From Actinobacteria bacterium UBA6100 (lineage in GTDB: Bacteria; Actinomycetota; Coriobacteriia; Anaerosomatales; Anaerosomataceae): a DNA stretch of 64,000 nucleotides. Below are positions 44,950 to 53,829 of the stretch, piece by piece; the first letter of the stretch is position 1, and each line of letters opens with the position of its first letter. A program made the position numbers and the translations under genes. The stretch is from the NCBI GenBank assembly GCA_002423585.1, contig DIWS01000013.1:186001-250000 (forward strand). The letters are read 5' to 3'. The notes under the pieces are model-generated. The model ran no database searches. It was not told where the DNA came from and saw nothing but the letters and a program-made list of their open reading frames with translations.

Positions 44950-45504
44950 ATGACCGTACGACGCACGTTGCTGATCGGCCTGGTGCTGTGCCTCGCTATC
45001 GCGGCCGGCTGCCAGCAGGCGCCGAGCGCCGATACGCCCGAGGGCTCTGCCATGCTCCTGGCTGAGGCAGCCGAAGGCGCCGACTGGACAGGTATGCGAA
45101 CGTACATGGACGCCGAGGCCGTCGGCCTGGTCTTCGCGGAGTCCCTGCTGGCCACGTTGCCCGGCCAGGACTCCTCTCCGGGCGCGGCTGCGTCACCCGA
45201 CATGCACGGTGATGGATTCCCCTCGGGGGCGATGCAGGAGACGTTCGCCCGGCAGTTCGTCGAGACTCTCCAGGCCGCCGCCGAAGATGGCACTGTTGTC
45301 GCTGAGGGAACCCTGCTCGGCACGCTTCTCGAAGATGGCGTGGGCGAGATAGAGTATGTCGGTGACGACGAGGCGCTCGTGAGCGTGACGGTGCCCGCCG
45401 AAGGTGGAGACCAGACCGTGCAGCTGCGTATGCGCCGTACGGGCCAGCGCTGGATGCTCGTCGCTGTACAAGGCACGACCGATCTATACGAGATCTTCTT
45501 CTGA
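44950..45504 (+). CDS. Predicted lipoprotein of unknown function
   Basis: The 184-residue protein has a lipoprotein signal peptide with lipobox AAGC at about residues 18-21. The mature part has mixed helix then a C-terminal beta region ending in QRWMLVAVQGTTDLYEIFF, like the small DUF4878/NTF2-like domains of surface lipoproteins. No catalytic motif is visible. It lies between the split-Soret-like gene and ResBC, so a role in exported redox protein assembly is possible but unproven. Confidence 0.7.
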   Translation: MTVRRTLLIGLVLCLAIAAGCQQAPSADTPEGSAMLLAEAAEGADWTGMRTYMDAEAVGLVFAESLLATLPGQDSSPGAAASPDMHGDGFPSGAMQETFARQFVETLQAAAEDGTVVAEGTLLGTLLEDGVGEIEYVGDDEALVSVTVPAEGGDQTVQLRMRRTGQRWMLVAVQGTTDLYEIFF

Positions 45505-45539
45505 TCCGAAGGCCTACTGCCAGAATGGTGGAGATCACA

Positions 45540-46172
45540 GTGCCCCAGCCGGACCTGACTGAAACCCATATGAATCGGCGGGCCGTCCTCGTCGGGGCGA
45601 TCCTCGTCCTCGGGCTCGTGCTCGCCGTGTCAGTTGTGGTCCTGGCCGGGCGTGGTTCCGGTGACGATGAGGCCACCGAGAGCACCGAGACGTCCGCCAC
45701 CGTAGGCTCTGCCATGGCGGGTCCTGCAGTCGACATCCAGATCACCGAAGAGGCACTCGCGAGTGAGCCTGACGGTATGGACCTCTCGGACCCTGAGTCG
45801 GCGGTGCGCTCGTATCTCGACTGGACATCGTACGCCTATCGCATCGCCCAGTCGGCCGTGGCTCTGCCCACGATGAGCTCGAACCAGGAAGTCCATGTGG
45901 ATGCGTACGTGCAGTACAACATCCAGAAGGGTCGCCTCATCGACCAGAAGCTGAAGTCCATCACCTTCGGCAAGCCGATAGAGGACGCGGAGCGCGTCCG
46001 TATTCCCGTGAAGGAGACCTGGACCTATAGCTACATCTCCATCACGAAGCCCGGCGAGCTCATCAGCGGCCCGTACGAGGTGAGTTACGACACGACGTAC
46101 ACCGTGGTCCCGGTGGGTGATGACTGGGTCGTCGACGATATCCAGTCCAAGGCGCTGGGGCCGGTCGAGTGA
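45540..46172 (+). CDS. Membrane-anchored protein of unknown function upstream of resB
   Basis: The protein has one N-terminal TM helix (roughly residues 14-37 from GTG 45540), an acidic Ser/Thr/Glu linker, and an extracytoplasmic domain of ~140 residues. The end, YEVSYDTTYTVVPVGDDWVVDDI, looks like an NTF2-like fold. GTG 45540 is favoured by GGTGGAG six bases upstream; ATG 45525 is an alternative. Its stop overlaps the resB start (GTGA), suggesting a functional tie to cytochrome c maturation. I do not recognise a named family. Confidence 0.7.
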   Translation: MPQPDLTETHMNRRAVLVGAILVLGLVLAVSVVVLAGRGSGDDEATESTETSATVGSAMAGPAVDIQITEEALASEPDGMDLSDPESAVRSYLDWTSYAYRIAQSAVALPTMSSNQEVHVDAYVQYNIQKGRLIDQKLKSITFGKPIEDAERVRIPVKETWTYSYISITKPGELISGPYEVSYDTTYTVVPVGDDWVVDDIQSKALGPVE

Positions 46173-47611
46173 GAGGGACGATCCTCCGCAAGACGGTCCG
46201 CTTCCTGTCTTCGCCGCGGCTCGCGATCGTCTTGATGGCGTTCGTGGGCCTCTGGGGCGTGCTGGGTTCGTTCGTACCCCAGGGCGCTGCTGACGCCCCC
46301 GACATCGCGGCGTGGGCGGCCGCCAATCCGGCGCTCGAGCCGGTCGTCTCCGCGCTCGGACTACATCAGGCCTTCACGGCACTCCCGTTCATAGTGGTCG
46401 GGGTGTTCCTCGCCCTTACGACCGCCGTGTGTGCCTGGCAGCGCACGGGTGCGGCATGGCGACGGAGCAAGACGTTGCGAGAGGCCGCGAAGACCGGTTC
46501 AGCGCTCGCCGGGTCAGCCCCCGACCTTGAGATCGCGCTCGATCCCGCGCTGGATGCGGCCGACGCGATCCGCATTGCCGGCGACACACTGGACCGGCTC
46601 GGCATCCCGACGAAGCGCGGCGACCATTCGCTGCTCTCGGTCTCTCCGGCGTGGTCGGTGTGGGGCACGGGCGTCTTCCACTGGTCGCTCGTGGCGATCA
46701 TCGTCCTCATCGTGCTCGGCAGTCTTGCCCGGTCATCCGGGCAGATGGGGGTGGCCGTAGGGCAGACCGTGGAGGACAGGGCCGAAGCGTACGGCGAACT
46801 GGAGGCAGGCCCGCTCTACCGATGGCAGGGCGTGAACCGCCGGATACGCGTCGATGCCTTCGACCTGGACTACCGCACGGGCGAGGGCGAGAACGAGATC
46901 CACCACGGACCGACGCCCACGGTCTCTATCCTGAACGGTGAGGGCGACGTGCTGGAGTCGCAGCTCGTCTACCCCAACCACACCCTGAAGCGGGGCTCGC
47001 TCGCCATCTATCCGGTGGACTACGGTCTGTCGGCAACGGTTGCGCTCATCGACCCGGCCGGCGATGTGACCCAGCGGGCCACCCAGCTGATCGACTTCAG
47101 CGGGAACAGCAAGGACGGGACCGCGCCCATCTCGGCGCTCACGCTGAGCGGGCCGGACGGGGCCTCGTACCAGTTGCTCGTTACCGTGCCCCTCGATCGA
47201 GTGGCCGAAGGGTTTCTCGGTCGCGTGCCTGACGTACCGCGCGCACACGTGGTGATCATAGCCGCTGATGGCACGACCGCCCTAGATGCCGAGGTCGAGC
47301 CCGGGCAGACGATCGAGGTCCCCACCGGTGGCAGTCTGCAGGTGCTGGCGGTGGACTACTACGCCCGGCTGCAGGTGGTGGACGACCATTCCGTACCGCC
47401 GCTGCTTGTGGCGGGCGTGCTCGCCATGATCGGTCTGGGCGTCGCGACGCTGGTACGCCAGGTGTTGCTGGCAGCACGCATCGAGGACGGGCCAGACGGA
47501 CGCCGCCTGTCCGTTCGCATGCGTCTGTGGCGGATGCACACCACCAGCCGCGGGGAGATCGAAGACGAGTTGCGCCGCGCACTTAGCGCCGCCGAAGGGA
47601 GTGCATCGTGA
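46169..47611 (+). CDS. resB: Cytochrome c biogenesis protein ResB (CcsB/Ccs1)
   Basis: ResB is part of the system II haem-export and attachment complex. The 480-residue protein has a TM helix pair near residues 13-33 and 65-90, a third at ~165-190, a large extracytoplasmic domain (~195-410) and a last TM helix at ~412-435. The opening LSSPRLAIVLMAFVGLWGVLGSFVPQ is typical. GTG 46169 overlaps the upstream stop, and its own stop overlaps resC by 4 bases. Confidence 0.92.
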   Translation: MRGTILRKTVRFLSSPRLAIVLMAFVGLWGVLGSFVPQGAADAPDIAAWAAANPALEPVVSALGLHQAFTALPFIVVGVFLALTTAVCAWQRTGAAWRRSKTLREAAKTGSALAGSAPDLEIALDPALDAADAIRIAGDTLDRLGIPTKRGDHSLLSVSPAWSVWGTGVFHWSLVAIIVLIVLGSLARSSGQMGVAVGQTVEDRAEAYGELEAGPLYRWQGVNRRIRVDAFDLDYRTGEGENEIHHGPTPTVSILNGEGDVLESQLVYPNHTLKRGSLAIYPVDYGLSATVALIDPAGDVTQRATQLIDFSGNSKDGTAPISALTLSGPDGASYQLLVTVPLDRVAEGFLGRVPDVPRAHVVIIAADGTTALDAEVEPGQTIEVPTGGSLQVLAVDYYARLQVVDDHSVPPLLVAGVLAMIGLGVATLVRQVLLAARIEDGPDGRRLSVRMRLWRMHTTSRGEIEDELRRALSAAEGSAS

Positions 47612-48450
47612 CCGCCGAGGTCCTTGTCACCTGGGCCACCCTGTTGTTGTACGCGGCCGCCACAGCTCTTTCAGGCATCGGGGTCGTGTTCGGCAAGGAG
47701 AAGCTCATCGCCAGGGCCACCGCCGTGGGTGCGGTGGGGCTCGCATTCCAGCTCACGGCCCTGGGGATCCGGTGGGTGCGCGTGGGCCACGGGCCGTACC
47801 TGGGCTTCTACGAGGTCGCTGCGGCGCTTGTCGTGTTCGTCGTGGCCACCTTCGTGCTCCTCGCATGGCGGCAGCCGCGGCTTGCGAGCGCGGGTATCGG
47901 CGTGATGCCGGTGGCGCTCCTGCTCCTCGGCGGCGCCATGCTCGCGCAGGGCACCGAGGTGCCGATGACCGGGAAGCTCACCAGCGTGTGGCTCGGCCTA
48001 CACGTCGCCTTCGCGAACCTGGCGTTCGGCGCGTTCGTGATCTCGTTCGGCCTGGCCATCGCCTACGTGGTGCGCGAGCGCTCCAAGACCGGCGAGTGGG
48101 CCCGTCGGTTCGAGAAGCTTCCCGCACAGGACGCTCTGGAGAACCTCACGGTCCGCTACGTGCTGGTGGGGTTCTTCTTCTGGGGGATCATGATCGTCAC
48201 GGGCGCCATCTGGGCGAACGAGGCGTGGGGCCGCTACTGGGGCTGGGACCCGGTCGAGACCTGGAGTCTGATCGTCTGGATCATCTACGCGGTGTACCTG
48301 CACCTGCGCTACACGCTCGGGTGGCACGGCCAGCGGCTCGCATGGGTGGCCATCGCGGCCATGCCGCTCTCGCTCTTCACGCTCGTGGGTATCCCCGCGG
48401 TGTTCGACACCACGCACGCGGGGATCGGCGGTCTTGGCAAGGACCTCTGA
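47608..48450 (+). CDS. resC: Cytochrome c biogenesis protein ResC (CcsA), haem-handling subunit
   Basis: The 280-residue protein has about eight TM helices and the Trp-rich haem-handling motif WGRYWGWDPVETWSL near residue 210. Conserved His residues in helices (GLHVAFAN, LHLRYTLGWHG, DTTHAG) probably ligate haem. With ResB it carries haem across the membrane and joins it to CXXCH cysteines of exported apocytochromes, which are encoded just upstream. Confidence 0.93.
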   Translation: MTAEVLVTWATLLLYAAATALSGIGVVFGKEKLIARATAVGAVGLAFQLTALGIRWVRVGHGPYLGFYEVAAALVVFVVATFVLLAWRQPRLASAGIGVMPVALLLLGGAMLAQGTEVPMTGKLTSVWLGLHVAFANLAFGAFVISFGLAIAYVVRERSKTGEWARRFEKLPAQDALENLTVRYVLVGFFFWGIMIVTGAIWANEAWGRYWGWDPVETWSLIVWIIYAVYLHLRYTLGWHGQRLAWVAIAAMPLSLFTLVGIPAVFDTTHAGIGGLGKDL

Positions 48451-48479
48451 GCCTACGGTTCATCCGGTCCGCACAACGA

Positions 48480-48507
48480 ACGAGGCGCCTCGAAAGAGGC
48501 GCCTCGT
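48480..48507. terminator. Bidirectional terminator between resC and the radical SAM gene
   Basis: A perfect 12-bp stem (48480-48491 with 48496-48507) with GAAA loop between convergent genes. Confidence 0.85.
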
Positions 48508-48543
48508 CGTGCATTCCTGATGTGTGGCGCGGAGCCGTCCCCG

Positions 48544-50049
48544 CTACTCGGCGGACTTCCCGCCACCCATCGCCTTCATCGCGTCGGCCATCTTCTTGGG
48601 CATCTCGCCGGCTTTCGCCATGCCGATGCCGAGGAAGTCGAAGTGCTCGCCGTAGTCGCGCATCATGACCTTCATCGCGGATAGCATGTAGCTGCGCTTG
48701 AAGCCTTCGGGAAGCGCCAGGATCTCGCTCATCTTGTTGGCGTAGAAGGTCATGTAGCACTTGCCGAGGGCGATCATCACGTCGTTCAGTGACATCGCGT
48801 ACGGCTCGATGATCGGTGTGGAGATGTTGTACTGCGAGTAGTCCCACACGCGGATGCGGTCGTGGACGTCGTCCCACAGCGCCGTGTACGGCATCGGCGT
48901 GAGAACGGGGAAGACCGCGATGTCGGGGTTGAGACGCGCCGCCATCGCCGCGGTCTGCTTGATGGAGTCCCAGGTCTCCTCCGGGAAGCCGATCATGAAC
49001 GAAGCTTCGATCATGATGTCGTGCTGCTTGAGCAGCGTCACCGCGTGCTCGTTCATGTCGATCGTGGTGCCCTTGTTGAGGCTGTTGAGCAGCTCGTCGG
49101 TCGACGTCTCGAGGCCGAGGTAGATGTGCATGATACCCGCGTCGTGATACTTGTACAGGATGTCCTCGTCGCGGATGATGTCCTCCACGCGGGTCTCAAT
49201 CAGCAGGTACACGCCGAGGTCCGCCTCGATCAGCAGGTCGAGGATCGTCTCCCAACGCTCGCGGTCCCGCGTGGGGTACGCGTCGATCATCGTGATGAAC
49301 TCGACCTTGTACTCCTCCACGAGGTGCCGGATCTCCTCGAGGACCTTGTGCGGATCGCGCGCGCGCCACTCGCCGCGCCAGAAGACGCGCTGGCTGCAGA
49401 ACGAACAACCCATCATGCAGCCGCGAGAGGTGAGGATCGAGGCCATACGGCCCCATGGATCGATGTTGTAGTGGTAGTCCTCCCACTCGAGCAGGTGCCA
49501 CGCGGGCGTGAGCGTGTCGAGATCGGCGATATGCGGCCGCTGTGTGGTGGCCACGACCTCGCCGTCGCGCTTGAAGGCGATGCCGCGCACGTCATCGAGC
49601 GGCGTGCCGTTCTCGAGTGCCGTGAGGAGCTCGGCCAGCGTCTCTTCCATCTCGCCGCGCAAGATGATGTCCACCGGCGTGTCGTCCTCGGCGAACATCT
49701 CCTCGTACATGAACGTCGGGTGCGGTCCGCCGATGAGCGTGACGATCTTCGGGTCGACGGACTTGGCGGTGCGCAGCGCCTCCACCGCGGCCGGCACGGT
49801 GCATGTCGAGATAGCACCGGTCACCGGGAGGTAGTCGAGCGACATGACCACGTCAGGCCGGTACGTCTCCACCTGATGGCGGATCTCCTCGTGCGAGGTG
49901 TCCTTGTACATCGCGTCGTAGATCTTGGCCTCGTGACCGGCCGCGAGCGCCGCGCCGGCGAGATATACGAGGTGGAGAGGCGGCCAGTTGCCGATCATCT
50001 GCTGGCCCCAGCACTTGTAGGGTGGTGTCACGAAGAGAACCTTGCTCAT
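48544..50049 (-). CDS. B12-binding-domain radical SAM protein of unknown substrate
   Basis: The 501-residue protein has an N-terminal cobalamin-binding-like domain (residues ~1-150; LVYLAGAALAAGH, IGGPHPTF) and a radical SAM domain with CMMGCSFC (CX3CX2C) near residue 215. ETRVEDI and YLGLETSTDELL follow, typical of the BchE/P-methylase/HpnJ group. The C-terminus is Met/Lys-rich. Such enzymes catalyse methylations or ring chemistry on lipids, pigments or natural products. It stands alone, so the substrate cannot be inferred. Confidence 0.85.
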   Translation of the reverse strand: MSKVLFVTPPYKCWGQQMIGNWPPLHLVYLAGAALAAGHEAKIYDAMYKDTSHEEIRHQVETYRPDVVMSLDYLPVTGAISTCTVPAAVEALRTAKSVDPKIVTLIGGPHPTFMYEEMFAEDDTPVDIILRGEMEETLAELLTALENGTPLDDVRGIAFKRDGEVVATTQRPHIADLDTLTPAWHLLEWEDYHYNIDPWGRMASILTSRGCMMGCSFCSQRVFWRGEWRARDPHKVLEEIRHLVEEYKVEFITMIDAYPTRDRERWETILDLLIEADLGVYLLIETRVEDIIRDEDILYKYHDAGIMHIYLGLETSTDELLNSLNKGTTIDMNEHAVTLLKQHDIMIEASFMIGFPEETWDSIKQTAAMAARLNPDIAVFPVLTPMPYTALWDDVHDRIRVWDYSQYNISTPIIEPYAMSLNDVMIALGKCYMTFYANKMSEILALPEGFKRSYMLSAMKVMMRDYGEHFDFLGIGMAKAGEMPKKMADAMKAMGGGKSAE

Positions 50050-50246
50050 GCAGACGACCTCCGGAAATCATCGCGTGTCGGATACAAGACAGGGTAACAC
50101 TCGTTCAGGTGGAAAGTCGGGAATGCACTTCTGTGATGCTGCGTACACGGTCCGCTCCGCGCGTGCCGCCTACCCTGGTACCATGGTTGTTCTGCAACTT
50201 TCGCGCCTCATCGGCACGTAGACAGGTATTCCCCTAAGGAGGTTTC

Positions 50247-52091
50247 ATGGGCCGCATATCCGACGAAGACGTCGCGCGCGTCCGTGACGCCACCGATCTG
50301 GTCTCGCTCGTCTCCGAAACCGTCGTCCTCAAGAAGAAGGGGCGCCTGTTCTGGGGCAACTGCCCGTTCCACGGTGAGAAGACGCCGAGCTTCAAGATCG
50401 ACCCCACCACGCAGCTGTGGCACTGCTTCGGCTGCAACCGGGGCGGCGACGCCTTCGGCTTTGTGATGGAGGCCGAGAACCTCGAGTTCCCCGACGCCAT
50501 CAGGCGCCTGGCCGAACGTGCGCGCATCGATATCGTGGAGGAGGGCGGGGGAGGCATCCCCGCAGGCCGCAAGGAGCGCCTGGTGGCCGTATGTGAGACC
50601 GCTGCGGAGTTCTTCCACCAGCAGCTCACCACCTCCCGCACGGGCGGGGCCACCGAGGCGCGTGAGTATCTCGCGCGGCGTGGCTTCGGCTCCGAGGTGG
50701 CCAAGCGCTGGCGCCTCGGCTATGCGGCGTCCGCGCGTGACGCGCTCGTGAGCCACCTCACCGGGGCGGGCTTCACGCGCGAGGAGATGATCGAGGCCAA
50801 CGTCGCGCTCGCCGATGGCCCGCGCACGAAGGACCGCTTCTTCGGCAGGATCATGTTCCCGATCACCGACCTCCACGGCCGCACGATCGCGTTCGGCGGT
50901 CGCGTGGTGGGCACAGGCGAGCCGAAGTACCTCAACTCGCAGGAGACGCCGATCTTCCACAAGAGCGCGAACCTCTACGCGCTCGACCGGTCGCGCAACA
51001 ACATCGTCACGAGCGGCACGGCCGTGGTCGTGGAGGGCTACACGGATGTCATCGCACTTCACGAGGCGGGTATCGACAACGCGGTGGCCACACTCGGAAC
51101 GGCCCTCACCGAGCGGCACGTGAAGCTGCTCGGGCGGTTCGGCAGGCGCGTGGTGTACCTCTTCGACGGCGACGAGGCCGGCAGGCGCGCGGCGCTCCGT
51201 GCGGTGGAGTTCCTGGACTGGAGCATCACGCCCGAGGCCGGGAGCGGCCAGATCGCACTCGACGTGGCGCTCATCCCCGGCGGCATGGACCCGGCGGACT
51301 ACGTGGCGGCCGAGGGTGCCGAGGCGATGCGCGCGATGATCGAGGGCGCACAGCCGCTCCTGCGCTTCGCGATCGACAGCCGGCTCGAGGCGCACGACCT
51401 GTCGCGTCCCGAGGGGAGGAGCGCCGCGCTCGCCGATGCGGCAGCGGTCCTCACGCCCGTGCGCGACTCGCTTCTGGGCAAGGACTACATGGGCTACATA
51501 GCCGGGCGGCTGCAGACCGACTTCACCACCGTGCAGCGTGCCGTGCCCGCACCACGGGCGCAGCGGTCGCCGGGGGACTCCTCGCAGCAGGTCACGCCAG
51601 CGGTGAGGCCCGTGGCGGTGCGCACGGTGGAGCAGAAGGCCGAGATGGAGTTGGCCCGACTGGCGGCGATATCGCCGCGCGTGCGGGCCGGGGCACGGGA
51701 TTTGCTTGCGGAAGGTGCTGTGGCCGACGAGACGGCGAAGCGATTGCTCGGGGCCATCATCGATGCGGGGGCAGCGGTGGGAGACGACCTGTACGCCGCT
51801 GTGGCGCGCTCCGACAAGGAATCCGCGGAACTCGTGTCGGGGTGGTTGGTGGACGCCCGCGAAGTGGAACAAGTAGAATACGCGTTTCGTGAAGTGGTCG
51901 CCCGGGTCAAGGAGTTTGCACTCGGACGTCTAATACTCATTAAGAAGAACGAACTGCGTGAACTCGATCCGAAGCACGATCCGGAGACGTACGACCGCCT
52001 CTTCGGCGAGATCGCGGAGTTGCAGCGTGCACAGCAGGCTGTGAAGGCACGCGAGGCGGGTTCGAACGACGGCGAGATGGAGCACACCTAA
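50247..52091 (+). CDS. dnaG: DNA primase
   Basis: The 614-residue protein has the N-terminal zinc-binding domain (CPFHGEKTPSFKID then CFGCNRGGDAF), the catalytic TOPRIM domain (VVEGYTDVIALHEAG, LFDGDEAG) and a C-terminal helicase-binding region. AAGGAGG precedes ATG 50247. The stop is directly followed by rpoD, giving the conserved dnaG-rpoD macromolecular-synthesis pair. It is divergent from the radical SAM gene; 50050-50246 holds their promoters but nothing else I can identify. Confidence 0.96.
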   Translation: MGRISDEDVARVRDATDLVSLVSETVVLKKKGRLFWGNCPFHGEKTPSFKIDPTTQLWHCFGCNRGGDAFGFVMEAENLEFPDAIRRLAERARIDIVEEGGGGIPAGRKERLVAVCETAAEFFHQQLTTSRTGGATEAREYLARRGFGSEVAKRWRLGYAASARDALVSHLTGAGFTREEMIEANVALADGPRTKDRFFGRIMFPITDLHGRTIAFGGRVVGTGEPKYLNSQETPIFHKSANLYALDRSRNNIVTSGTAVVVEGYTDVIALHEAGIDNAVATLGTALTERHVKLLGRFGRRVVYLFDGDEAGRRAALRAVEFLDWSITPEAGSGQIALDVALIPGGMDPADYVAAEGAEAMRAMIEGAQPLLRFAIDSRLEAHDLSRPEGRSAALADAAAVLTPVRDSLLGKDYMGYIAGRLQTDFTTVQRAVPAPRAQRSPGDSSQQVTPAVRPVAVRTVEQKAEMELARLAAISPRVRAGARDLLAEGAVADETAKRLLGAIIDAGAAVGDDLYAAVARSDKESAELVSGWLVDAREVEQVEYAFREVVARVKEFALGRLILIKKNELRELDPKHDPETYDRLFGEIAELQRAQQAVKAREAGSNDGEMEHT

Positions 52092-53666
52092 GTGACGGCT
52101 GCACCCAAGAAGAGCGTGGACGCGTCCGCACCGGCCGCCAAGGCCACCGCGGCACCGAAGAAGGCAGCGAAGGCCCCGGCTCCGGCCGAGGAAGCCCCGG
52201 CGAAGCCCGCCAAGGCACCCGCCAGGCCCGCCAAGGCCACTGAGGCGCCCGCGAAGCCTGCCAAGACCCCCGCCAAGGCACCCGCCAAGGCCGCTGAGGC
52301 GCCCGTGAAGGCCGTCAAGACCCCGGCCGGGTCTCAGGCGAAGACCACGGCGCGAAAGGCTCCTGCGGCGGCCAAAGACGCCGCGGGCAAGACAGCGCCC
52401 GAACTCGAACTCTCGGCGGTCAAGACGCTCGCCAAGATGGGCAAGTCCAAGGGCAACCTCACCGATGAGGAGATCCAGGGCGCGCTCTCGGACATCGACC
52501 TCAACGAGGAGCAGTTCGAGAACATCTACTCCTTCTTCCAGAAGAGCGGCATCGAGATCGCCGACGAGCACGTTTCCGACGTGGACATCGACGACGTGCC
52601 GCATGACGAAGCCGTCGATCCGGACGCGGTGGTCGAGGACGTGCCGGAAGACGCGGTCGCCGAGGCTGTCGCGGTGGCCAAGCCCGCCAAGGCCGCAGCC
52701 AAGCGCAAGCCGCGTCGTAAGGCCGATGCCATGGCTTCGGCGCCGCTCACGAGCGACCCCGTGCGGATGTACCTCAAGGAGATCGGCAAGGTCCCACTGC
52801 TCACCGCCCGCCAGGAAGTCGATCTTGCCATGAAGATCGAGGCGGGTCTGCTCGCGGTGGACCAGCTCGATGAGGCCGCCGAGAAGGGCATCAAGCTCGA
52901 CCGGGCCGAGACCCGCCGCCTTGAGCGCCTCGAGCGCATCGGCGTGGATGCGAAGAAACAGCTCGTGGAGGCCAACCTGCGCCTCGTGGTCTCGATCGCC
53001 AAGCGCTATGTGGGGCGCGGAATGCTGTTCCTGGACCTTATCCAGGAGGGTAACCTCGGCCTCATCCGCGCGGTTGAGAAGTTCGACTACGAGAAGGGTT
53101 TCAAGTTCTCCACGTACGCCACGTGGTGGATCCGCCAGGCCATCACGCGCGCCATCGCGGACCAGGCCCGCACCATCCGCATCCCCGTGCACATGGTGGA
53201 GACGATCAACAAGCTCATCCGCATCCAGCGTCAGCTGCTCCAGGAGCTCGGGCGCGAGCCCACCCCGGAGGAGATCGGCGAGAAGATGGAGATGACCGCC
53301 GAGCGTGTACGCGAGATCCTCAAGATCAGCCAGGAGCCGGTCTCGCTCGAGACGCCTATCGGCGAGGAGGAAGACTCCCAGCTGGGCGACTTCATCGAGG
53401 ACGGCGAGGCTGTCGTGCCGCCGGACGCCGCGAGTTTCAGCATGCTGCAGGAGCAGCTCGCCAAGGTGCTCGATTCGCTCTCCGAGCGGGAGCGCAAGGT
53501 GATCGAGCTCCGGTTCGGGCTCGAGGACGGGCATCCGCGGACGCTCGAGGAGGTCGGTCGGGAGTTTGGCGTGACCCGCGAGCGCATCCGGCAGATCGAG
53601 AGCAAGACGCTGTGCAAGCTGCGGCATCCGAGCCGCTCGAGCCGCCTCAAGGACTACCTGGAGTAG
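52092..53666 (+). CDS. rpoD: Principal RNA polymerase sigma factor (sigma-A)
   Basis: The 524-residue protein has a ~110-residue N-terminus rich in Lys, Ala and Pro (repeated KPAK/APAK), then sigma region 1.1. Regions 1.2 (DPVRMYLKEIGKVPLL), 2 (GNLGLIRAVEKFDYEKGFKFSTYATWWIRQ), 3 and 4 (EFGVTRERIRQIESK) follow. The GTG start follows the dnaG stop without a gap. The basic tail is similar to sigma-A of other high-GC actinobacteria. A shorter paralogue lies 160 bases downstream. Confidence 0.96.
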   Translation: MTAAPKKSVDASAPAAKATAAPKKAAKAPAPAEEAPAKPAKAPARPAKATEAPAKPAKTPAKAPAKAAEAPVKAVKTPAGSQAKTTARKAPAAAKDAAGKTAPELELSAVKTLAKMGKSKGNLTDEEIQGALSDIDLNEEQFENIYSFFQKSGIEIADEHVSDVDIDDVPHDEAVDPDAVVEDVPEDAVAEAVAVAKPAKAAAKRKPRRKADAMASAPLTSDPVRMYLKEIGKVPLLTARQEVDLAMKIEAGLLAVDQLDEAAEKGIKLDRAETRRLERLERIGVDAKKQLVEANLRLVVSIAKRYVGRGMLFLDLIQEGNLGLIRAVEKFDYEKGFKFSTYATWWIRQAITRAIADQARTIRIPVHMVETINKLIRIQRQLLQELGREPTPEEIGEKMEMTAERVREILKISQEPVSLETPIGEEEDSQLGDFIEDGEAVVPPDAASFSMLQEQLAKVLDSLSERERKVIELRFGLEDGHPRTLEEVGREFGVTRERIRQIESKTLCKLRHPSRSSRLKDYLE

Positions 53667-53697
53667 TTGCGGACCGCGCACAGTCCCGGGACATGCG

Positions 53698-53723
53698 ACA
53701 GGCCCGCTGATCGGCGGGCCTGT
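53698..53723 (+). terminator. Intrinsic terminator of dnaG-rpoD
   Basis: A 10-bp perfect stem (53698-53707 with 53714-53723) with a six-base loop lies 31 bases after the rpoD stop, followed by TCGATTA. Confidence 0.85.
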
Positions 53724-53829
53724 TCGATTATCTGCACGGATCGCGCAAGAGAACAAGTCTGTTGTCGGTTGGCTGCGGCGTGGTATCAAGCCTTCGCTGT
53801 ACCGCATCCGGTGAGAGGGAGTGCCGCGC

